From: Bacteroidota bacterium | GTDB taxonomy: Bacteria; Bacteroidota; Bacteroidia; Bacteroidales; VadinHA17 | NCBI GenBank assembly: GCA_030631445.1 | Contig: DAOVLD010000072.1 | Location: 1-7,849, forward strand | DNA: 7,849 nt | Direction: 5' to 3' | Shown: positions 1 through 7,849 of the stretch, one piece after another | Layout of the letters: each line of letters begins with the position of its first letter | Numbering within the stretch: the first letter of the stretch is position 1 | Notes under the pieces: model-generated | What the model was told of the DNA's origin: nothing | What the model saw: only the letters and a program-made list of their open reading frames with translations | Database searches by the model: none | Position numbers and translations under genes: made by a program

Positions 1-981
1 ATTGAATCAAAGAATGCCCTTACCGGTTTGAAGACTGTTTATGTGGAAATAAATGATGTTGAGGCATACTTTGATTATACAAGAAGTTTGGGCGATTTTG
101 CCAGGATCAGTCCGACAGAAAAAGATTCGCTTACTTACGTTTCTGGCGAGAACCTTTATATGTCAGGAAATTGTGAAAGAGCTGTTGAAGTTTTAGGTAA
201 TTATATCAATGAATTTGAGAATGGAAGTTTTCTGCTAAGTGCTCATTTTTATAAAGCTGAATGTGAAATGAAACTGGGAAATCCGGATAGTGCACTTGTT
301 TCATATAAGTATCTTATTGAAAACCCTGTAAATATTTTTACCATTAAAGCATTGAAATCTGCCAGCAGTATAACTTTTGAGAAGAAGGATTTTGCCGGGG
401 CAATTGAATATTATGCTCTTCTTGAGAATATAGCCGATAATGAAAATGATGAACTTAACGCGATAACAGGACAGATGCGTTGTTATTATTCACTTCAGGA
501 CTACAAAAATACTATACAGACAGCTGAAAAAGTAGTTACATCTGGTATTGTATCCGAAGAAACAGCCAGAGAAGCTTTTTTTAAGAAGGGTTTCTCGCAT
601 TATACACTTGGGGAAATGGAAGAGGCAAGGAATAGTTTCGAACAAATTTCATCGGAGATAAAAAGTGAGTTAGGTGCAGAATCGAAATATTATGTTGCAG
701 AGATAAGTTTTACGCTTGGCGAGTATGAAAAAGCTGAAAAAGAGGTGTTTGAGTTTATTGACCAGAACTCACCTCATGCATATTGGATGGCTAAAATATT
801 TATTCTCCTTTCTGATGTTAGTGTAAAGAAAAATGATATTTTTCAGGCACGACATACGTTAATAAGTTTACTCGATTATTATACAGTGAAAGATGACGGG
901 ATTATTGAATTGGCGCAAGAGAAATTAAAAATAGTTGAGAACCTTGAAAATGATGGAATGGAAGGAGATAGTCTGCAGTAA
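1..981 (+). CDS. TPR-repeat protein, C-terminal part (5' end outside window)
   Basis: The frame is open from base 1 to the TAA at 979-981, giving 326 residues. A TTG at 28 is an internal leucine codon rather than a credible start, since reading is continuous upstream of it. The protein is alpha-helical with recurrent TPR-like pairs: the stretches around YMSGNCERAVEVL, KLGNPDSALVSYKYLI, EKKDFAGAIEYYALL, YSLQDYKNTIQTAEKVV, YTLGEMEEARNSFEQI and FTLGEYEKAEKEVFEFI each show the small/G-x-Y-x-x-A pattern of helix A/B. The C-terminus (PHAYWMAKIFILLSDV, then FQARHTLISLL) resembles, from memory, the end of a large (roughly 1000-residue) Bacteroidota TPR protein that precedes an outer-membrane protein gene. 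TPR arrays are protein-binding scaffolds; the partner is not known, but the secreted barrel protein encoded next is the obvious candidate (inference). Cellular location cannot be judged because the N-terminus is missing. Confidence 0.85.
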   Translation: MESKNALTGLKTVYVEINDVEAYFDYTRSLGDFARISPTEKDSLTYVSGENLYMSGNCERAVEVLGNYINEFENGSFLLSAHFYKAECEMKLGNPDSALVSYKYLIENPVNIFTIKALKSASSITFEKKDFAGAIEYYALLENIADNENDELNAITGQMRCYYSLQDYKNTIQTAEKVVTSGIVSEETAREAFFKKGFSHYTLGEMEEARNSFEQISSEIKSELGAESKYYVAEISFTLGEYEKAEKEVFEFIDQNSPHAYWMAKIFILLSDVSVKKNDIFQARHTLISLLDYYTVKDDGIIELAQEKLKIVENLENDGMEGDSLQ

Positions 982-1051
982 GAAGTAGGTAGTATGTAGT
1001 AAATAGTAAGAAGAAGTAGGGAGTAGGAAGTAGGGAGTAAGAAGTAAGTAG
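979..1051 (+). repeat. Degenerate 7-bp tandem repeat, consensus TARGRAG
   Basis: Ten 7-bp units can be read: taagaag, taggtag, tatgtag, taaatag and taagaag (979-1013), a 3-base break aag (1014-1016), then tagggag, taggaag, tagggag, taagaag and taagtag (1017-1051). The first unit begins exactly on the TAA stop codon of the TPR gene. The strand is purine-rich. Because 7 is not divisible by 3 and nearly every unit starts with TAA or TAG, stop codons fall in all three + frames. The opposite strand stays open and gives a spurious repetitive ORF. Confidence 0.8.
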
Positions 1052-1099
1052 TTGAAACCTAATATATTCAGGTATAGAATAAGTGAAAACAACAGGCGT

Positions 1100-2770
1100 A
1101 TGTTCAGCATGTCAAACATAAAGAGATCAATTGTAACTATTTTGGTATTGATGATCTTTTTCACAGGTTATTCTCAGGAAATGATCAGGAAGGAGGTAAG
1201 GGTTGTACAGCCTTATGCTCCTACATTATTTGATGCATTCAAAATAAACCTTCTTCCTTCGCTTAAGGATACTATGCAATTATCCCCTGATTTTATTTAT
1301 GAGATATCTCCTAAACCATATAGTGCTGAATACAGTATCCGGCCAATTAAAGCGGCAAAGTTGTTAGATGATCCGTTAACTAAATTATATGGAACCTACC
1401 TGAAAATGGGACTTGGTAATTCTCTTACTCCGTTGGCTGAACTTAGTATCAATAAAAAAAGATCAAAGGAATATTCCCTGGGAGCTTACGCGAGGCATAT
1501 TTCATCAAGTTGTAAGGTAAAGCTTGAAAATGAAAAGAAAGTTTTTGCCGGTTACGGAAATGATGAGTTTGATTTATATGGCAAAAGGATTTGGGATAAT
1601 TCTATTCTGTCAGGAAGTGCAGGTATGGATAATCGATCGGTTTATTATTACGGATATAATACAACTCTGGTTGTTGATACAGCACTTGAAAAGGAGGCTA
1701 TAAAACAAAATTTCCTGAAACTCAACGCTCAGCTTGTTTATCGTTCCAGTTATATTGATTCAAATCATTTAAACTATAATATTCAGGTGAAGTATAACTA
1801 TTTTGCCGATAAATTCAATTATACTGAAAACAATGTTTTTACTTACGGTGAGTTCAGTCTGTTGCGGGAAAACATTTTATTTGGTGTTGATTTTTCTTAT
1901 AACTATATTGATGAAACCGGAGATTTATTAACAAGTAAAAATAGTATTATCGGGTTAAGCCCATGGTTTAAGAAAAAGACCAGTGAATGGAGGCTTAAAG
2001 CCGGTGTGGATGCTGTTTTTGATGTTAATGATGATAAGACATCAACACATTTATATCCGGATGCCCTTTTACAAATTGCTGTAGTTGATAACATACTCAG
2101 TGCTTATATCGGTATTTCAGGTAATCTGGAAGTAAATAATTTTCAAAAAATTGCGTGGGAAAACCCCTATGTAAAATCCGGGGTGCAAGTAAGAAACAGT
2201 AATCACAAACTTAATATGCACGGGGGATTAAACGGGAATATCAATTCCTTATCATCATATAAACTGAGAGTCTCTTACAAACTGGTTAATGATATGTATT
2301 TCTATGTGAATGATACTTCAGATATTCTTGGTAATCAATTTTATACTGAGTATGATGATGTACAGCTCACAACAATACATGGTGAAATTTTAGCTCGCCC
2401 GGTAGATCACCTGTCCCTGTTTTTAAGCGGAAGTTATTATAAATATGCGATGACAAATCAGGACAGACCCTGGCATAAGCCTGCCTGGGACTTAACTGTT
2501 TCAACAAGGTATAATCTCCGGGATAAAATTCTGGTCAATGTTGATATTATTGGTTCAGGGAAAAGATATGTAAAATTGTATGATCCCTGGGCGAGTGAAT
2601 CCGTGCTCAACGGAATAATCGATATCAACCTTGGAATTGAATACAGATACACAAAAATCTTATCTGCTTTCCTCAGGTTTTATAATATAACCTCTTCAAG
2701 GTATCAGAAATGGAACCAGTACCCTGGTCAGGGATTTATGGTAATGGGAGGGATTACCTATTCGTTATAG
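1100..2770 (+). CDS. Predicted outer-membrane beta-barrel protein of a Bacteroidota type
   Basis: From ATG 1100 the protein has 556 residues; ATG 1109 (553 residues) is an equally good start, while the in-frame TTG at 1052 would put 16 extra polar residues before the signal. The N-terminus is a clear Sec signal peptide: basic NIKRS, hydrophobic core IVTILVLMIFFTGY, then SQ with cleavage near SQ/E. The mature start contains EVRVVQPYAPTLFDAFKI, which I recall as typical of a Bacteroidota outer-membrane family often labelled TonB-dependent receptor. The remainder is rich in alternating polar/aromatic strands (for example VSYKLVNDMYFYVND, LSLFLSGSYYKYAM, ILSAFLRFYNITSSRYQKW) and ends in a strand, GGITYSL, as expected for a barrel. 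There is no room for the usual receptor plug of about 130 residues plus a 22-strand barrel, so a true TonB receptor is unlikely. It lies 118 bp after the TPR gene on the same strand, probably one operon. Substrate or role is unknown. Confidence 0.8.
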   Translation: MFSMSNIKRSIVTILVLMIFFTGYSQEMIRKEVRVVQPYAPTLFDAFKINLLPSLKDTMQLSPDFIYEISPKPYSAEYSIRPIKAAKLLDDPLTKLYGTYLKMGLGNSLTPLAELSINKKRSKEYSLGAYARHISSSCKVKLENEKKVFAGYGNDEFDLYGKRIWDNSILSGSAGMDNRSVYYYGYNTTLVVDTALEKEAIKQNFLKLNAQLVYRSSYIDSNHLNYNIQVKYNYFADKFNYTENNVFTYGEFSLLRENILFGVDFSYNYIDETGDLLTSKNSIIGLSPWFKKKTSEWRLKAGVDAVFDVNDDKTSTHLYPDALLQIAVVDNILSAYIGISGNLEVNNFQKIAWENPYVKSGVQVRNSNHKLNMHGGLNGNINSLSSYKLRVSYKLVNDMYFYVNDTSDILGNQFYTEYDDVQLTTIHGEILARPVDHLSLFLSGSYYKYAMTNQDRPWHKPAWDLTVSTRYNLRDKILVNVDIIGSGKRYVKLYDPWASESVLNGIIDINLGIEYRYTKILSAFLRFYNITSSRYQKWNQYPGQGFMVMGGITYSL

Positions 2771-2772
2771 GA

Positions 2773-2821
2773 AAGGCAAAAGGCAGAAGGCAGAAGGCAA
2801 AAGGGAAGAGTCAAAAGTTAA
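2773..2821 (+). repeat. Degenerate 7-bp tandem repeat, consensus AAGGCAR
   Basis: Starting two bases after the TAG stop of the barrel gene, the sequence reads aaggcaa, aaggcag, aaggcag, aaggcaa, aagggaa, gagtcaa and aagttaa: five close units followed by two decayed ones, all in strict 7-bp phase. The strand is purine-rich, as in the array at 979-1051. The last unit, aagttaa, resembles the unit of the array near 5313 read on the - strand. Unlike the other arrays, the five good units carry no stop codon. No function can be assigned. Confidence 0.75.
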
Positions 2822-2843
2822 ATTAAGAGTTATACGTTCTTCT

Positions 2844-2885
2844 TCTTAACCCGTAACACGTAACTCGAAACACGTAACTCTTCAC
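2844..2885 (-). repeat. Degenerate 7-bp tandem repeat, NCGTAAC on + strand
   Basis: Six units in 7-bp phase: tcttaac, ccgtaac, acgtaac, tcgaaac, acgtaac, tcttcac. On the - strand the unit is GTTACGN, so this array runs opposite to the AAGGCAR array about 23 bp upstream. A fading 7-bp rhythm with units ending in AC (tttcaac, tactcac) may continue to about 2913. The segment acgtaactctt at 2872-2882 is complementary, with a 2-base bulge, to aagagttatacgt at 2825-2837, so the two arms could fold together. Confidence 0.75.
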
Positions 2886-3011
2886 ACTACATCACAATTT
2901 TTCAACTACTCACCTAATTACTACCTTTTTACATATCAAAACAGCAATAAATTACCTTTATGAACAAAAGTGTTGATCTTTTGTTGAAAAAACACGATTT
3001 TTCTTGTTTTT
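2886..3011. other. Non-coding spacer, AT-rich, with small inverted repeats
   Basis: No gene is visible. Apart from the possible decayed tail of the 7-bp repeats, the notable element is an inverted repeat AACAAAAG (2963-2970) / CTTTTGTT (2978-2985) with a 7-base loop. It is immediately followed by a second, weaker one, GAAAAA (2986-2991) / TTTTTC (2998-3003). T-runs follow, so it could be a weak terminator for the upstream pair or an operator; neither can be decided from sequence alone. Confidence 0.4.
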
Positions 3012-3046
3012 ATTGACCTTAAAATCATTGAAATTTGTTATATTTG
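3012..3046 (+). promoter_or_regulatory. Candidate Bacteroidota-type promoter for gyrB
   Basis: TATATTTG at 3039-3046 is a full match to the Bacteroidota primary-sigma -7 consensus TAnnTTTG. An ATTG at 3012-3015 could act as the -33 element (consensus TTTG), but the 23-base gap is at the long end of what is usual. If used, transcription would start near 3053 and leave a leader of about 200 nt before the gyrB ATG. AT-rich sequence produces chance matches, so this remains a candidate. Confidence 0.45.
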
Positions 3047-3064
3047 GTGAATCAAAAAAAACAG

Positions 3065-3124
3065 CAGGGATAAGCTTGTAATTGTTTGGTAATCATTTAA
3101 ATAGTAATTTTATTATTATCCCTG
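3065..3124 (+). promoter_or_regulatory. Long-range inverted repeat in the gyrB leader
   Basis: CAGGGATAA at 3065-3073 is perfectly complementary to TTATCCCTG at 3116-3124. The 9-bp stem encloses 42 bases (3074-3115) that are AT-rich and contain no obvious inner stem. It lies just downstream of the candidate start site, so it would form the base of a large stem-loop at the 5' end of the gyrB transcript. It could equally be a pair of half-sites for a DNA-binding protein. No known riboswitch class is recognised. Confidence 0.4.
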
Positions 3125-3211
3125 AATTAATTAAAATGACTTCACTATAATTGATGATATAGATAAGAAAACGCAGTTGATTATTTAATCTTGGTAATTT
3201 ATTGTAAATGA

Positions 3212-5266
<2,055 letters not shown>

Positions 5267-5312
5267 TCTACCAAAAGAATGTTCATGTTTCAAGTTAACC
5301 CGAAACTCTTTT

Positions 5313-5368
5313 AACTTATAACTTATAACTTTTAACTTTTAACATTTAACTTTTAACATTTAACTTAT
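5313..5368 (-). repeat. 7-bp tandem repeat between gyrB and dapF, AACWTWT on + strand
   Basis: Eight uninterrupted 7-bp units: aacttat, aacttat, aactttt, aactttt, aacattt, aactttt, aacattt, aacttat. Read on the - strand, following dapF, the phase starting at the stop codon gives TAAGTTA, AATGTTA, AAAGTTA and so on; the dapF TAA stop (5367-5365) lies inside the first unit. TAA occurs in essentially every unit on both strands, closing all six frames. The array fills most of the 98-bp convergent spacer. Upstream, ttaacccgaaac (5295-5306) closely matches ttaacccgtaac at 2846-2857 in another array. Confidence 0.85.
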
Positions 5369-6144
5369 ACATTAATCTCTCCTTCAAATACAAAAACAGC
5401 TGGTCCTTCAAGAATAATATCTGAAAAAAACCTTTTGTCAGTTGTCCTGAAACTCACGTTCAGGATTCCTCCACATGTTTTAACCGGAACATTATCACTG
5501 TCAATTTGTCCGCTATAAACCGATACAATGGCAGCAGCAACAGCTCCTGTTCCGCATGACATAGTTTCATTCTCGACACCACGCTCATATGTTCTCACTG
5601 ATAAGCCATCTTTTTGAACCTTTACAAAATTCACATTTGTTCCATGAGGTTTAAATTTTTGATTATTCCTCAGTTTCCTGCCTTCATTATATACATCGAT
5701 ATTATCTATTTCATCTCTGAAAGTAATAAAATGAGGTGATCCGGTATCAACTAAATAGCTATCCCCTGATTTCCTTATAGTATTAACATCTTTCATTCTA
5801 AGTCTGACAGTTGTGTCTGTTATTTCTGCAGTGTGGACTCCGTCATTTGTCATAAACCGGGCATTTTGCTCTATTAGCTTTAGTTTTTTTGCAAACATTA
5901 CAATACAACGACCACCATTGCCACACATAGTTCCTTCATATCCATCAGAATTGAAATACTTCATTTCGAAATCAACCTCCTTATGATCATAAAGCATCAT
6001 AAGACCATCAGCTCCAACACCAAATCTTCTGTCGCAAAACTGTTTAATTCTTTTTCTGTCCCCGGGTTCCAGAATATTTTTCCTGTTGTCAATAATTATG
6101 AAATCATTTCCGGCTCCTTGATATTTTTCAAATGTCAGTGTCAT
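5365..6144 (-). CDS. dapF: Diaminopimelate epimerase
   Basis: 259 residues from the ATG at 6144-6142; a TTG two codons earlier (6150) is less likely. It interconverts LL- and meso-2,6-diaminopimelate (EC 5.1.1.7), the last step before lysine and the source of the meso-DAP cross-linking residue of peptidoglycan; the enzyme is cytosolic and cofactor-free. The two catalytic cysteines are present in their family motifs: C74 in MCGNGGRC and C197 in MSCGTGA. Other hallmarks are the N-terminal KYQGAGNDF (with N13), FGVGADG, the NSDG loop, the conserved GSPHF, GTNVNF and the YERGVENET segment before the second cysteine. The length is typical of the family and both pseudo-symmetric halves are intact. 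It converges on gyrB with 98 bp between stop codons and diverges from the protease gene. No clear promoter of the TAnnTTTG type is seen on this strand upstream. Confidence 0.96.
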   Translation of the reverse strand: MTLTFEKYQGAGNDFIIIDNRKNILEPGDRKRIKQFCDRRFGVGADGLMMLYDHKEVDFEMKYFNSDGYEGTMCGNGGRCIVMFAKKLKLIEQNARFMTNDGVHTAEITDTTVRLRMKDVNTIRKSGDSYLVDTGSPHFITFRDEIDNIDVYNEGRKLRNNQKFKPHGTNVNFVKVQKDGLSVRTYERGVENETMSCGTGAVAAAIVSVYSGQIDSDNVPVKTCGGILNVSFRTTDKRFFSDIILEGPAVFVFEGEINV

Positions 6145-6476
6145 TCCCAAATAAGTTAAATTATGTTAAATGTGATAATAGATGCAACAAACCATTAGAC
6201 AGCACGTTTCATGAATTGTAAAGTTAAGAAACTTGAATAACAGGCATAGAATTTGTTAAAAAAATGATGATTTTATGTATTTTTATTTGTGAAACTCAAA
6301 TTTCAAAAACACAGTGAATTGAAATTTGTAAGTTGAACAAATCCCGATAGTGTAGCGTATCGGGATAAATGAGTTAATACGATGCTTCTTGCATCTAAAA
6401 AAAAGAAAATTATATTTTGCTACCTCAATAGCTTGCTGCGAGGTAGTTCATTTGTTAAATATAAAAAATAACTGAT
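6145..6476. other. Divergent spacer between dapF and the HtrA-like gene
   Basis: No coding sequence is visible in these 332 bases. Promoters for both flanking genes are expected here but none matches the Bacteroidota consensus exactly; tatattttg at 6411-6419 is one base too long for TAnnTTTG. The right half holds four successive inverted repeats: CAAATTTCA/TGAAATTTG (6297-6305/6320-6328), and three more in 6341-6446. Confidence 0.7.
6341..6446. repeat. Cluster of three hairpins, REP-like
   Basis: First: ATCCCGATA (6341-6349) / TATCGGGAT (6358-6366), a perfect 9-bp stem with an 8-base loop. Second: GATGC (6381-6385) / GCATC (6391-6395), loop ttctt. Third: CTACCTC (6420-6426) / GAGGTAG (6440-6446), with a smaller inner AGC-TT-GCT pairing at 6430-6437. 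Their GC-rich stems stand out from very AT-rich surroundings. From memory, stems of the CCCGATA/TATCGGG and CTACCTC/GAGGTAG type recur in Bacteroidota intergenic DNA, which fits a REP-type element. Terminator use is doubtful, as no T-run follows any stem on the + strand. Confidence 0.5.
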
Positions 6477-7849
6477 ATGAATGGAAAGAGAATATTTGGT
6501 TCAATACTAATAGCTGTTGTTGGGGGAATGATTGCATTATTTGTTTACATTCTTTTATTCGAAAAGCCGGAAATTAAGTCTGACAATGGTTTTGCTAATA
6601 AGGAATTAGTAAAGTTTACCAATTTGCCTGCCAATTTTGAAGGTGAAAATCTGGATTTTACATATGCGGCTGAGCGTACAGTACATGCTGTTGTACATGT
6701 TAAAACGGTTACAGAACAGACAAAACGTATACGTAATCCATTATATGAATTCTTCTATGGTGATCAATATTACAGGAATCCACAACCCATGCTTGGTTTT
6801 GGCTCCGGGGTAATTACATCCTCCGATGGTTATATTATTACCAATAACCATGTGGTTGAAAATTCTGATGAGGTTGAAGTTGTATTAAATGATAAACGGA
6901 CTTTTGAAGCTACGGTAGTCGGAGTTGATCCCAGTACTGATCTTGCTTTATTAAAAATAAAGGCAAAGGATCTGATATTTGTACCATATGGTAATTCAGA
7001 TGAACTTCGGCTCGGAAACTGGGTTTTGGCTGTAGGAAACCCGTTTAATTTGACATCAACCGTTACAGCAGGGATTGTTAGTGCCAAAGGCAGAAACCTG
7101 GGCATACTTCCTGATGAGTTCAGGATCGAATCCTTCATACAAACTGATGCAGCTCTTAACAGGGGTAATAGTGGCGGAGCACTTGTAAATACAAAAGGCG
7201 AACTGGTAGGGATAAATGCTGCAATTATTTCACCGAATGGAGGATATGCGGGAAATTCATTTGCAATTCCTGTTACAATTGTAAAGAAGGTTATTGAAGA
7301 CCTGAAAGAATTCGGAGAAGTACAGAGGGCTATACTCGGTATTACAATCCAGGATGTAACTGATGAACTGGTGAAAGAAAAGAAACTGGGCAAGATTGAA
7401 GGGGTTTATATTAATGGTTTACGTGAGAATGGTGCTGCAATTGAGGCTGGTATAGAGGTTGGTGATATTATAATAAGTATAAACGCATTAAAAGTAAATT
7501 CTACTGCTGAATTACAGGAAAAGATAGCGAAATTCCGGCCAAAAGAAAAAGTGAAAATTATTATAAAAAGGAAGGGTAAAACAAAACAATTTGATGTTGT
7601 TTTACGTAATATGCAAGGTAATACCAATATTATACGATCTACTGATCTGGTTCTTGGTGCAGAGTTTGAAGAGTTAGATAAAGATGCAATGGATAGATAC
7701 AGAATTAACGGTGGTGTAAAGATTGTTGATGTTGGTGATGGACCGCTTAATGAACTGGGATTAAGAAAAGGATATATTATTACCGGTATAAATGATAAAA
7801 AAGTTGATAAGGTTGATGATATAAAAAACAATCTTGGAGGAGGAAGGGC
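6477..7849 (+). CDS. Do/HtrA-family periplasmic serine protease (3' end outside window)
   Basis: 457 codons from ATG 6477 to the window edge, with no stop. The family degrades or refolds misfolded envelope proteins. The N-terminus KRIFGSILIAVVGGMIALFVYILLF (split as KRIFGSILIAVV + GGMIALFVYILLF) is a single membrane segment without an obvious cleavage site, suggesting a signal anchor. The trypsin-like domain (about 95-270) has a complete catalytic triad: H125 in TNNHVV, D155 in STDLALLK and S232 in RGNSGGAL, with the family's GFGSGVI and AVGNPF segments. PDZ1 covers about 284-380 (ILGITIQDV, then GAAIEAGIEVGDIIISIN). PDZ2 starts near 388 and is cut off after RKGYIITGINDKKV. Two PDZ domains place it with DegP/DegQ rather than DegS. 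The linker between anchor and protease domain (YEFFYGDQYYRNPQP) is short compared with the long DegP LA loop. The neighbouring hairpin cluster may lie in its leader. Confidence 0.94.
   Translation, partial: MNGKRIFGSILIAVVGGMIALFVYILLFEKPEIKSDNGFANKELVKFTNLPANFEGENLDFTYAAERTVHAVVHVKTVTEQTKRIRNPLYEFFYGDQYYRNPQPMLGFGSGVITSSDGYIITNNHVVENSDEVEVVLNDKRTFEATVVGVDPSTDLALLKIKAKDLIFVPYGNSDELRLGNWVLAVGNPFNLTSTVTAGIVSAKGRNLGILPDEFRIESFIQTDAALNRGNSGGALVNTKGELVGINAAIISPNGGYAGNSFAIPVTIVKKVIEDLKEFGEVQRAILGITIQDVTDELVKEKKLGKIEGVYINGLRENGAAIEAGIEVGDIIISINALKVNSTAELQEKIAKFRPKEKVKIIIKRKGKTKQFDVVLRNMQGNTNIIRSTDLVLGAEFEELDKDAMDRYRINGGVKIVDVGDGPLNELGLRKGYIITGINDKKVDKVDDIKNNLGGGR

Noticed and set aside
979..1051. 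Short tandem arrays as CRISPR
   Set aside because: Units are 7 bp, adjacent, without spacers, and no cas genes are present.
1052..1099. TTG at 1052 as the start of the barrel protein
   Set aside because: It adds 16 polar residues before a good signal peptide and directly abuts the repeat array; ATG 1100 or 1109 is more plausible.
925..1164. 79-codon - strand ORF with repeated LLPTSYFLL-like peptide
   Set aside because: It is the reverse-strand reading of the TARGRAG array plus the ends of two real genes; it is open only because the repeat has no stops on that strand.
5292..5317. AAGTTAA/TTAACTT inverted repeat as intrinsic terminator of gyrB
   Set aside because: The 7-bp stem is almost all A-T with a 12-base loop and no T-run directly after it; TTAACTT also recurs through the array, so the pairing is expected by chance.
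6830..7831. Two long - strand ORFs (187 and 141 codons) opposite the protease gene
   Set aside because: The + strand encodes an intact Do/HtrA protease with its full catalytic triad; the antisense ORFs are Ser/Phe/Ile-rich shadows with no recognisable domain.

Overview
The window looks like a chromosomal segment from a member of the Bacteroidota, probably a Bacteroidales- or Marinilabiliales-like lineage. The grounds are an AT-rich base composition, a GyrB of the compact type (669 residues, no large insertion in the C-terminal half), a TPR protein paired with an outer-membrane barrel protein of a Bacteroidota type, starts without clear Shine-Dalgarno sequences, and a promoter candidate of the Bacteroidota TAnnTTTG type. 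The lineage call is inference from sequence features and memory; no database was searched.

Layout, left to right: (1) the C-terminal 326 codons of a TPR-repeat protein on the + strand; (2) a 73-bp array of degenerate 7-bp repeats starting on its stop codon; (3) a secreted, probably outer-membrane beta-barrel protein of about 556 residues on the + strand; (4) a 486-bp spacer with two more 7-bp-repeat arrays in opposite orientation, then a probable gyrB promoter and a leader of about 200 nt with two inverted repeats; (5) gyrB, complete, + strand; (6) a 98-bp convergent spacer largely filled by a fourth 7-bp-repeat array; (7) dapF, complete, - strand; (8) a 332-bp divergent spacer with a run of four inverted repeats; (9) a Do/HtrA serine protease on the + strand, cut by the window end inside its second PDZ domain.

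The genes are mostly housekeeping and envelope functions: DNA supercoiling (gyrB), meso-diaminopimelate supply for peptidoglycan and lysine (dapF), envelope protein quality control (HtrA), and a TPR/outer-membrane-protein pair of unknown role. Genes 1 and 2 are probably co-transcribed (same strand, 118-127 bp apart). gyrB has its own long leader, dapF converges on gyrB, and dapF and the protease diverge.

There is no phage, CRISPR, insertion sequence with transposase, tRNA or rRNA visible. The most unusual material is non-coding: four arrays with different words but the same 7-bp period, three of them touching or nearly touching the stop codon of a gene, and a hairpin cluster resembling a REP-type or small non-autonomous element.
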